Shown: one piece after another, positions 51,167 to 59,911 of the stretch
Layout of the letters: each line of letters begins with the position of its first letter
Position numbering within the stretch: the stretch's first letter is position 1
Assembly (NCBI RefSeq): GCF_000151315.2
Contig: NW_011887306.1
Span: forward strand, 3,357-67,356
Origin: Capsaspora owczarzaki ATCC 30864
Taxonomy: Eukaryota > Opisthokonta > Filasterea
Direction: 5' to 3'
DNA: 64,000 nt
Program-made: the position numbers and the translations under genes
Notes under the pieces: model-generated
Database searches by the model: none
What the model saw: only the letters and a program-made list of their open reading frames with translations
Told to the model about the DNA's origin: nothing

Positions 51167-51320
51167 CTTCAGCCACTCTTCCTGTCCATTCCACTGCAAG
51201 CTCGCCTTCCCCTTCCCTGCTGTGAGCCCGTTTACGTTTCTTCACTTGGAGCACAAAGCCACTTCAACCAGCCCGCCAGTACTTGACCTGCCACAACTCA
51301 CCACTCACCACTCACTTGTG
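50779..51320. promoter_or_regulatory. Upstream region of the DUF4050-like gene
   Basis: Unique sequence with a (CT)n run at 51136-51163 about 160 bases before the start codon. TATACAAAA at 51075-51083 may be a TATA-like element. No gene is seen. Confidence 0.35.
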
Positions 51321-51711
51321 ATGGCCCAGCCGAGACAGCCGAGCTCGATCGCACCCGAACGGCTCTCGTCGACAGAGTCGAGCACGTTCACGTCGTCGGC
51401 CTCGTCGCCAGCGCCAATGCAGCACGACACGACGACGACGAGCGCTGCGCTGGCTTCGGCCGCACGACGGACTGGATCGACGCCATCCCCTCTCCATCGC
51501 TCATCAGAGCCAGGTCCAAGACAGCCACATCAGCTGCAGCCACAGCAGCAGCAGCCAGCAGGCGCAGGGCTGCGATCGCCAGCAGCAGCGCGACCGCCGC
51601 TCTCAGCTGCCCAGCGTGCACCGCAGGCAAGACGGAAAGCCACTGGCGACTCGTCCTCGTCTTCTGATGATGACGATGCTCATCGGTACAATTATCAAGC
51701 TGGCAATGACG

Positions 51712-51746
<35 letters not shown>

Positions 51747-52052
51747 GCGCCGGTGATGTCGTCTACTGCGGCGGCGTTTGCAGCGGCTGTTGCTGCAGCC
51801 ACTGGCGACGCAAGTACAGGGACATATGTTAACACTGGTGCTGAGCGATGGCGACAGCAACGTGCAGAATGGCTCAAAACCCCAGTCTCTGCGGCGCGAC
51901 TGCAAGAGCTGCGTCTTTCCAACGCCGATCTCGACGACTTGTGGGATGATTTGCCTGGCTTCGTCGTGCAAGGCACCCTCCGCAAGCCGGTTCTTCTTGA
52001 TGAGCTTGTCGATGTATTGAGCGAGTTGTGGGAAGAGGCTGGATTAATGTGA
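51321..52052 (+). CDS. Small protein with Gag1-like clamp (DUF4050-like) C terminus
   Basis: A single exon of 243 aa from ATG 51321; the frame is open further upstream to 51222, but MAQPRQPSSIAPERLSS is the first good start. The first 170 aa are low-complexity (Ser, Gln, Ala; a GCT-encoded Ala run at 51713-51741). The last 70 aa are ordered: WRQQRAEWLKT, then RKPVLLDELVDVLSELWEEA. This Arg-Trp start and Pro-Leu...VEVL...W-E-E-G-L ending resemble the Gag1-like clamp domain (Pfam DUF4050), known from fungal and other eukaryotic proteins of poorly known role. Family assignment is tentative; coding status is likely because the conserved end lies exactly before the stop. Confidence 0.6.
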
Positions 52053-53313
52053 CACTGTTCAGTGGATCTGAATGAAAAGGCTGTGTTTTGTTTTTGTTTT
52101 TTTGCCCGATGCGATCCATTTTCTTTTGACATTCAGCGCTAGTTGATTCTAGGGGGTTTTCTGGTTGAAACTGGTACGCGTGCATTGGTGCTCGAGTCAT
52201 GCGTTGAAACTGCGGGGGCGCGGACAGAAGCAACAGAACCAACTCTTTTAAGTGGAGAATAAGAACAGCCAGCCACTGTCCCTCATTTGCAATCACTTTG
52301 GAATCAGCCATGTAAATGCCAGGCTGAGCACCTTCTTCTGGAGCCAACTCCAAGCCACCATCGCTTCAGCTTGAATGTGAAACTCGCCTGATTGACCGTT
52401 CACCTTCTTCTTTCTCTTATTAATGCAACCATGTTGTCTTTTCCCCCTTCTTTTTGTGATTCTGAGGTGTTTTCTTTGCTTCAACGTTCAACAATCCTTT
52501 CAATGTTTTTCTTTTTTCTTTTTCTTTTGGTTTTTCCACTCTTTTTGTATTGTTTTTTTTTTTTTTTGTCTGCCGTTTCAGTATGACCAGCCATCCTCAT
52601 CCCTCTCATCCCTGCTCATCCCCCTCTCTCATCCCCCTCTCTCATCTCATCCTCATACTCTTCCCTCCTCTTCTCCCTGCTCATCCAAACGCCCCTTCTT
52701 TGCCTTGTCATCCCTCCTTTCCCTCTCTTGACCTTCTTGTTGAATGCCGTTCTATCTGCCCCTGCTTCCCCTTCCCCCTCTTCCCGACCCCCTAACCCCC
52801 TACCCCCTGGTCTCATGCTCTCTCGACTTTGGTATCTTCTTTGGCTCTTGTTGGTGCTGTGCGCGCGACCCCATCGTTCTTTCGCTCCTCCTTTTGGCTC
52901 ACAAGACGTCTTTCATCCCTTCTCTCTCTCTCTCTCTCTTCGTCTCTCTCTCCCCCCCCCCTCGTCCTCTGAAGAAGCGTCACTCATCAATATGCTCCAA
53001 TCTCAATCATCATTACAGTTGCATCTTTGCCAGTCTCACTGAAAAAATCTCGCCTTGTCGCAGGGTCGCCAATTTTGCTGCAATTCCCATACATTCAGCT
53101 CGCTCCAAGCTCAGCTCAAGGCCCTCAGATCGCATAGAAACACAGCCTGAGACGACCCGCTACTTTTTACAATCACCAAGACTTGCTTCGTTCCCTTGGC
53201 TGCAACTCCCTTTTTGTGTTGCTCGACTTGGACCAACAACACCACCGTTCGGATACCTCAAGCAAGAGAAAAGCTCATCCAACTCACCAAAACCCAGTCG
53301 GTCTCACACAAAC
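52053..53313. promoter_or_regulatory. Upstream region of KIAA0930, pyrimidine-rich
   Basis: 1.26 kb with T-rich (52500-52570) and TCATCCC/CT-rich stretches (52590-52700, 52920-52945). The open frame of KIAA0930 extends into this region to 52744, but that part is low in complexity and unconserved, so it is read as 5' UTR. Confidence 0.45.
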
Positions 53314-54882
53314 ATGCTGACGGAAGTGCTCGACGCGATTCGCTCGTACAACAATAACAAGGCGGTCGAGAGGGCGCACGGAGGGCCGCGGCGACACCAG
53401 AACACATCCGCGACCTCAACAGACTTTGTCGTGGTGGGCGACTCGGACAAGTCGGACGTGGAGCATGCGCTCGAGCGGAACGAGTTTTGGTTTCCCCTCT
53501 TCCAGTCGTACTTTCTTGAATGCAAGGATACCTCGCGCGACGATCTGCTCTTCTACGTGCACCAAGACCCGCCACTGCCCCCACTAGCACCCGCGCTTGC
53601 CGCGATGAATGCTGCAACAGCTGCTGCAGCTGCCACCGCCACATCCTCCTCCTCCTCTGCAAAGCCCGCCAATCCCTCCAGCGAAACCCCGTCCTCCTCA
53701 ACCTCTTCATCCAACCAGCAGCTGCCCCAAGCCATCACGCCTGCAGCAGTGTCTGCCGCCATCCTTAACAAGACGCATTCGCGTCAGCCCTCCACCTCTG
53801 GCGCGTCTCAGTCGGCGTCTCGGAGCGGGGCCTCGACTCCTGGCTCGCCCGTGCCGCCAATGGTGCCTGACGAGCCCTTCTTTGTTCGTCGCAGCAACCA
53901 CCAGCAACCGGCTCCATTCGACCGCGCCATCAACTGGGAGGAGACTTTCTACCTCAATCTGATTCTCAACCAGTTCGAGTACTCGCTGACCGTCGCCATC
54001 TGCCGCACCGTGAAGGAGCCCATCCCGATTGTTGCCGGAGCCCCTGCAGCGGTGCCTGGACAGCCGCCGCGAACCCGCGACCGCCTCGTCATCCACAAGA
54101 AGGTGACCCAGCGCGTCTACCCTTCCCCGAGCAAACGCAACATGGATTCGGGCAAGGCCGAGGAGACCGAGCTGACGTACCCGCACATTTTCTTTACTGT
54201 CGATAACTTTGATGAGATTTTCAGCGAGGTGTACATTGTTGAGGACGAATGCTTGTGTCTCGAGATGGTTGCCTGGCCCCATGGCAGTCCCGAGCAGAAG
54301 AGCACCGTCTTCCAGGGCTCTGTCGTGTACGCCGCGCTGCTGAACGCCTACCAAGCCAAGGTCAAGAAGAGCACTCCGCTCTATCTCTCCCTGCTCGCGC
54401 GCAGCCGTGGAGATGTGGAATTCCTCATGCTGCGCGGACCTGGCGGCAAAGGCGAAGCCCAAGTGGCAATGAGCAGGCTCTTGCCTCATGGATCCGGATC
54501 CAGCCTTCCAGTCGCATCGCAGCAGCAACAACAACAGGCTTCATCAGATGCAGGCCAACCAGCAACGGCAAAAGCTGCCGCTGCCGCGCTCTCGTCGCCT
54601 TCCACCACGACTTCTTCGTCATCTTCGTCGTCGTCAGCCTCTTCAGAAGTCAAGCGCATCGCTTCCTGGTCGTTTGGCATGTTTGATTCGGCTGTCAAGA
54701 AGGTGCAAGCGTATGCAGCCACCAAGAAGCAACAGGTCTCTGGCCCTCAGAAGGGGGACAGTCCCGCGCTGAACGCCTTCCTGACGTTTATCAGTCTTCC
54801 CTGGGACTTGATTGTCAAGGATGTTGTTACGCATCAAACGCGACCTGTGCTGGAGACGCTTCCTGAGACTAAGGAAACGTGA
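53314..54882 (+). CDS. KIAA0930 homologue (DUF2045 family)
   Basis: A single exon, 522 aa from ATG 53314 (MLTEVLDAIRSYNN). Conserved KIAA0930 blocks: RNEFWFPLFQSYFLECKD, DDLLFYV, INWEETFYLNLILNQFEYSL, HKKVTQRVYPSPSKRNMDS, YPHIFFTVDNFDEIFSEV, FQGSVVYAALLNAYQ and RGPGGKGEAQVAMSR, with the C-terminal block LTFISLPWDLIVKDV. A Ser/Ala/Gln-rich insert of about 120 aa separates the first and second blocks. Function is unknown in any organism; no membrane segment or catalytic motif is visible. In human the gene has several exons, here none. Confidence 0.92.
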   Translation: MLTEVLDAIRSYNNNKAVERAHGGPRRHQNTSATSTDFVVVGDSDKSDVEHALERNEFWFPLFQSYFLECKDTSRDDLLFYVHQDPPLPPLAPALAAMNAATAAAAATATSSSSSAKPANPSSETPSSSTSSSNQQLPQAITPAAVSAAILNKTHSRQPSTSGASQSASRSGASTPGSPVPPMVPDEPFFVRRSNHQQPAPFDRAINWEETFYLNLILNQFEYSLTVAICRTVKEPIPIVAGAPAAVPGQPPRTRDRLVIHKKVTQRVYPSPSKRNMDSGKAEETELTYPHIFFTVDNFDEIFSEVYIVEDECLCLEMVAWPHGSPEQKSTVFQGSVVYAALLNAYQAKVKKSTPLYLSLLARSRGDVEFLMLRGPGGKGEAQVAMSRLLPHGSGSSLPVASQQQQQQASSDAGQPATAKAAAAALSSPSTTTSSSSSSSSASSEVKRIASWSFGMFDSAVKKVQAYAATKKQQVSGPQKGDSPALNAFLTFISLPWDLIVKDVVTHQTRPVLETLPETKET

Positions 54883-55288
54883 TGATGGTGGTGATGTGAA
54901 AATTTTGTGCTTGAAGCGTGATTTGTTCGGGAAGGGCACGCGAGGCGATGACATGTCCTTCGTCGTTGGTGCTGTTCGAGCTGTGACTTGGTGCTCGTGG
55001 TCAAATTCGGCTTGTGTGATTGTGAATTGTTTGATACGTGTTGAATAACAAAAAAAAACTGCGAACAGACCAAAATCGCAATGACCGAATCGATCTGGGG
55101 TATAATTGTCTTTAATGCAAAGCTTGTTGACGAGCAACATATAGTAAATCTATTCTTTATCGTGGTATGCCAGGCGTGAAGAACGGACGGCGTTGAGGTG
55201 TTTTGTCCGCAGCTGGATTTTTCTGTAAAGTGCAATAGCATTCTGAAGCGTCATTGCTTGGCGAATGAGCGCAATATCTCATGTGCTT
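54883..55288. other. Intergenic, KIAA0930 3' side to LTR element
   Basis: Unique sequence, no gene recognised. Ends in TGCTT, the target-site duplication of the adjacent element. Confidence 0.5.
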
Positions 55289-55473
55289 TGTCAGGACCCG
55301 AGTTTGCGTCCGTCCAGCCGGCGAGGTTAGCCGGTGGTAGTTAATGAGGATTTAGCATATTCTGGTGTATTTGGATGCTTTTGGATAGCTGTCATTGCGC
55401 ATTTTGTATCAATCAATCGACGTTACCTGGCCAATAGCTCTAAGCCCCAACCCGTGGGAATCGGAGTCTCACA
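55289..55473 (+). repeat. Left LTR, 185 bp
   Basis: TG...CA bounded and identical to 56138-56322. Confidence 0.9.
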
Positions 55474-56137
55474 TAATGCGCAATCAATGAGGGCCACCTG
55501 ACGTCGGTTGGATGTGATCGGTGATGGTGAGGTGGACTCTGGCACTCGGCCGCTGAAGCTGTGGCGGTCGAAGGAAGTGCAGGTCCACGCGGTCTCGTGC
55601 TGCTTGGTCCGAGCCGTGTTCCAAGTAGCAGGCCTCGCGCGCGCCGCCAGCCGCGAGATGAACAAGTGTAGTCAAGTCGCCCAAGAGCGTAGACGCGTGA
55701 AGACGTCGACGCGCCTCGGGTGGAGGCGATCGTCAAGTTGCAAGATTGGAAGAAGCCATGTGGGTTTTCCACCAACGCGGTCGGTCATGGAAGGACAAGT
55801 CGTTCGAAGGAATTGCCATGCCTGGTTGGTCTCCATAACACTGGGACAAGAAGGTCCAACGGAAAGGTGCTGGAGAGCCAGAGCTGGGATTGAAGAAGGC
55901 TGTGAACATGGATACGTGCGTTTGGCTGTTGAGACGCAAGGTGCTCTTCGCATGAACAAGTTAGGCGGTCTCTACCTCTTGGGTCAAGGAACAAGCTTGT
56001 TGGTTCATATTATTTGTGTGTGTTTTGTCAGGCTGGTGTAACGATGGGGAAGTTGTAGGAAGTGTGTTTTGTTTCTGTGCGGTGTAGCCGCAATACCGTA
56101 TCCAGCACAGCGGAGGTCTGTCGGAGATGGAGTAGAG

Positions 56138-56322
56138 TGTCAGGACCCGAGTTTGCGTCCGTCCAGCCGGCGAGGTTAGCCGGTGGTAGTTAATGAGGAT
56201 TTAGCATATTCTGGTGTATTTGGATGCTTTTGGATAGCTGTCATTGCGCATTTTGTATCAATCAATCGACGTTACCTGGCCAATAGCTCTAAGCCCCAAC
56301 CCGTGGGAATCGGAGTCTCACA
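56138..56322 (+). repeat. Right LTR, 185 bp
   Basis: TG...CA bounded, identical to 55289-55473, followed by the target duplication TGCTT. Confidence 0.9.
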
Positions 56323-56905
56323 TGCTTGTCGTTGCGAAGCTTTGGATCCCATGGGCAGGGTGTTTAGAGCACTTGGCCAGGCAACGATTGTCAATTGCTC
56401 GACTCGCGAGACATGATATCCCTTAACAAGTCACTCGATACTTTCTTGAATATTTCCCGTTTCATTCACAACCACCGGACGGACTCGACTCAAAGTCACA
56501 ACAAAAAGAAAGCTTTAACGTACATACCCTCAAAGAATCAACCAAATCAGACAAGGCATTCTCACAATACGCGCGGCCGAAACCTCGCGTTTCTTCGAAC
56601 AGCGCAATTCATGGTCACTGGCCATCTATAGCGTTCCGCCGAGTTTTCGAAGCATTACTAATCATATTTACAAGATGTTTAATACGGTTACTCGGTCAAA
56701 AGAGAGGCAACGGGGAGATGTGAGTGTTTGACGCAACCCATTTGGCAAATGCCCAAATTTTGTCGATTCTTCCATCTGCGTCCCCCGGCACTCGCACAGA
56801 CAATAGAATATCCGGTGCAACGATGTTGTTGTTCTGATATCAAAAGAGATAGCCAACAGCAATGGAGAACGCTGCAGCGGAAAAAAAACAAAATGGAAAA
56901 AAAAA
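56323..56905. other. Intergenic, no gene recognised
   Basis: AT-richer unique sequence between the LTR element and tRNA-Ala. The minus-strand 3' flank of the tRNA starts with a T run (56888-56905) that can terminate Pol III transcription. Confidence 0.45.
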
Positions 56906-56978
56906 TGGACTGCGGGGGAATCGAACCCCCTGCCTCGTCCTTGCGAAGGACGCGCTCTACCAAATGAGCTAGCAGCCC
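56906..56978 (-). tRNA. tRNA-Ala(CGC)
   Basis: 73 nt on the minus strand. Acceptor arms GGGCTGC / GCAGTCC pair with one G-T. A box TAGCTCATTTGGTAGAG and B box GGTTCGATTCC are present. The anticodon stem CGTCC/GGACG encloses TTCGCAA, giving anticodon CGC (Ala). No intron. A T run follows the 3' end. Confidence 0.96.
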
Positions 56979-57354
56979 CAAATTGTAGCCAATTCAACTG
57001 GGCCAAAGCAATAGGAACCAGAACCAGTGCCGCTGCCTTGAATGTGCGGTGCGTTTCCGCAGCGCATCCACCATCATGAATTTCAACAAAAACGCAACTG
57101 CTTTTTATGCGTTACCACGCGTTGTTCCGTCTCCATTCTTTCAACCGCTTGACTTCCGCTTTCGATTCTTTTGGCTCTGGTTTCACCATTTCCAGTGCCA
57201 TTCAACTCTGATACAGTACTTCTGTTGAATCCTCCTCTCCTCTCTTTTGACTTTAACTCTGACCTAAACTCTGACTTTGACTTCGTTTCAGTCCTTTTGC
57301 TCGTTTTCCATTGTGTTTCAATTTTCAATCTCACAAAACAGTTCAAACACGCAC
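56979..57354. promoter_or_regulatory. Upstream region of the His/Gln-rich gene
   Basis: 376 bases, containing a CT/CTGAC-rich stretch (57230-57290) before the start codon. No gene is seen. Confidence 0.35.
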
Positions 57355-58792
57355 ATGTCGTCGCTTCGCCTCAACCGCGCCACAGCCGGGTCGTCGTCCG
57401 GCCTCGCCCCACCCGCAGCGTCATCCTCGTCCTCATCCTCATCCGCGTCATCGTCCTCCTCGGCGGCTGCGGCTGCGGCTGCTGGTGGCGCGTCCGACGT
57501 GGCTGGCGGCGCATCAGCCATCGCGTCCTCGTCCTCCTTGTCCTCTGCCTCCTCTGCGTCCACGCTGCCCACGGCGGCTGCCTCGGCTGGGATGACACTC
57601 CCGCAGGTCGTCCTCCCGTCCATGTCCTCCACGGCCGCACTCGTTGCTGCAGGCGCGGCGGCAGAGAGTAGCGTCGCGGCCGCCAATGCGTCCTTCTACC
57701 TCGCCTTCCAGCACACAGCCGCGCGCGTCACCGACATGATGAGCGGTAAGCGAACAAGAACAAACACCAAAACTCACATTTCATCGTCAGTGTTCAAGTT
57801 CGCCGTCATTCCACAAAAGCCTCGAGTTTCAATGCCTCAAAGTGAACCTTCCGTTCGTTGCTCCCACATGTGGAAATCAACACCTCCAAAAGCAAACCAC
57901 AAAGCAAAGCGAGGTCAAATGCGAAAGAGCTCAAAATCAAGGGAACAGTCTCAGAGAGAATTCATCCATGACCTTCACATGGGTCTTTGTGACGATTTCG
58001 CAACAAACGCAACGCCGCGAAAACGGTCTCATTGCACATATTCTCACCCTGTTGTCTTTGTCTGTTTGTGTGACGACAACAGAGGCCAAGCACTTGCAAC
58101 GCGTTATTGCAGTCCAGTCCGCTGTTACAGCTTACACGGATGTGCTCGAGTGGGCGCAACGGAATAGCCGCTTGTTCACAGTCCATGGACTCGATGCACT
58201 GACTCGGTTTTTGGACGCGCGCGCCAAGGAAGTCACCATTGACTCTGACGGACTGGGCGCTGCAGTAGAAGCGAATCAACAGGCGCACCATCACCACCAC
58301 GAACAAGAGCAGCAACACGAACACCATCTACACCAACAGCACGAGCACCATCTACAACAGCAGCACCTACGCCATGAACACGAACAGCACCACGACCAGC
58401 AGGCACAGCAACACGCACAAATGGGCTATGCCAACTTGCAACCACATCTCGGCAATCCCAACATAATGGAAATGAACCACCACCACAATGCAATGCTCGT
58501 CGGCGACGACAATCAACACCAGCAAGGACACCATCTCGCACAGCAAGAATATATTCAAGACATTCCTTCGAACGGCGTTCTCAGCACGGCTTACCAATTG
58601 GCGCAGCACGATTTGAATGCACATCATTCCAGCGATTTGAGCGCAATGGCAATCACACACAGCACCCCGCGTGCCAATCACGACGGTATCAAGCGCGGGT
58701 TTCTATTGATGGACGAAACCAACGCGCAAAAGGATGGCTCAATGTGGATGATGAACAAGCGTGAGTGTACAACCGAATCGACTTCGTTGTAA
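57355..58792 (+). CDS. Unrecognised protein with Ser/Ala-rich N terminus and His/Gln-rich middle
   Basis: Two exons joined in phase: 57355-57745 (donor GTAAGC) and 58083-58792 (acceptor ACAACAG). The product is about 366 aa. Order: a Ser/Ala-rich low-complexity N terminus; an ordered, probably helical segment running across the splice (SFYLAFQHTAARVTDMMS, then AKHLQRVIAVQSAVTAYTDV and LEWAQRNSRLFTVHGLDAL); a His/Gln repeat region (many HEHHLQQQ-like units); and a variable C terminus. No known domain was recognised. A possible donor (GTGAGT at 58760) near the end means another exon cannot be excluded. His/Gln-rich tracts may bind metal or drive condensation, but this is speculation. Confidence 0.55.
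57746..58082 (+). other. Intron 1 of the His/Gln-rich gene, 337 nt
   Basis: GTAAGC...ACAACAG, unique sequence with A-rich stretches. No gene seen inside. Confidence 0.55.
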
Positions 58793-59284
58793 TTGTAACT
58801 CGCCTCTTTGTTATCTTTTTCGTTCCTGTGTTATGTTGTTGAAACTATATATTTTTAAGTGTTTTGATGACCAGAGTTGCTTGAAGCATCACTTGTACTT
58901 GTATTCAGACATTCAAACAAAACACGAACGAACGCACAAAATGCAACATTGTCACATACAAAAAACAAAAACAAACCACGACTGCCGCGCAGGCTCGGCG
59001 TGTCAGCCTGCTCCAGGTTGAGTGTCACGGTCCCGCCAGCAAGACGTAGGATTGTGGCCAGGAATTTGATCAAGGGTCGTGGGGGTTGAAGGGTGCAAAT
59101 TGCTTTTCATGGCTAAAACAGAACAAACTGAAAAGCGGCGCTCTCCGCAGTCGCTCAGCCGAATTTGCCAAACCCCTCCTTTGACTCTGGTGTGTTTTCC
59201 GCTTCCATCCAATGTTTTTGTGTGACATGTTCATTCTTGTTTTTTCTTGTTCACTTTTGCTCTTCCAAGTTCAGGTTGATCAAC

Positions 59285-59360
<76 letters not shown>

Positions 59361-59911
59361 GCTGAATGTTGTTTTGCTGTGTTTCCTACTCAGCAGCAGT
59401 TGCTTTGCTTCTGGTCTTTGTGCGACCGTCATGTCCGCCATCAACACCCAAACACACATAATCTCATCCACCAGTCTATCGTGGCAGCGCGCCATGTCTC
59501 GTTGATGTCGGTGGTTGTGTCGGAGTCTTTTGTGGGTTGAGTTTGGGTGAAACCGCGTGCTCGGTCCGCGCTATCGCCGAGGCCCAGGCACCAGTGTTGC
59601 CGATCGACCAACACGAGCTTGACTCAGCTCGACTCAGTTCGTGTTGACGTCGGCGATGTCGTGTGGGTGTGAGCAGATGAGGAAGTTTGAGTGATCGCCT
59701 TCAAAGTGATTAGAAAAGCAAAGCTCGCTCACGATGATCATTCGTCTGTCGTCGAGTCTCATGACAAGGGCGATGAATGAAGCGTAACAAAGTCACCCTG
59801 AGAGTGGACTGCACCGTCGTGGACTGCAATGAGAGGAGGGGAGGGGAGAGGGAGTGGAACTTGGAATCGCCCCAGCAGCCACATCTTTGACTGACTATTT
59901 GGCCTTTGTAG
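58793..59911. promoter_or_regulatory. Intergenic 1.1 kb with GTT repeat, upstream of the LRR kinase
   Basis: Holds the 3' side of the His/Gln-rich gene and the LRR-kinase promoter. A TTG/GTT run lies at 59284-59361. The rest is unique; no further gene is supported. Confidence 0.45.
59284..59361. repeat. (TTG)n triplet microsatellite
   Basis: About 26 perfect TTG/GTT units. Open frames through it (polyLeu, polyCys, polyAsn) are artefacts. Confidence 0.97.

Larger units (their letters stand above)
55289..56322. mobile_element. Very small LTR element (TRIM-like), recently inserted
   Basis: Two direct repeats of 185 bases (55289-55473 and 56138-56322), identical over their whole length as read by eye, begin with TG and end with CA. 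A 5-bp target duplication TGCTT flanks the element (55284-55288 and 56323-56327). A purine-rich stretch (GGAGATGGAGTAGAG) lies directly before the right repeat, as a polypurine tract would. The internal part is only 664 bases and shows no gag, protease, reverse transcriptase or integrase, so it is a non-autonomous element moved by another family. Identical ends mean a recent insertion. No clear tRNA primer site was identified after the left repeat. Orientation is taken as plus from the purine tract. Confidence 0.88.

Noticed and set aside
52744-53313. N-terminal extension of KIAA0930
   Set aside because: The upstream frame is pyrimidine-rich and unconserved; the family similarity starts after ATG 53314.
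55508-56041. 177-codon open frame inside the LTR element as a capsid or other element gene
   Set aside because: No gag, protease, RT or integrase motif; length is compatible with chance.
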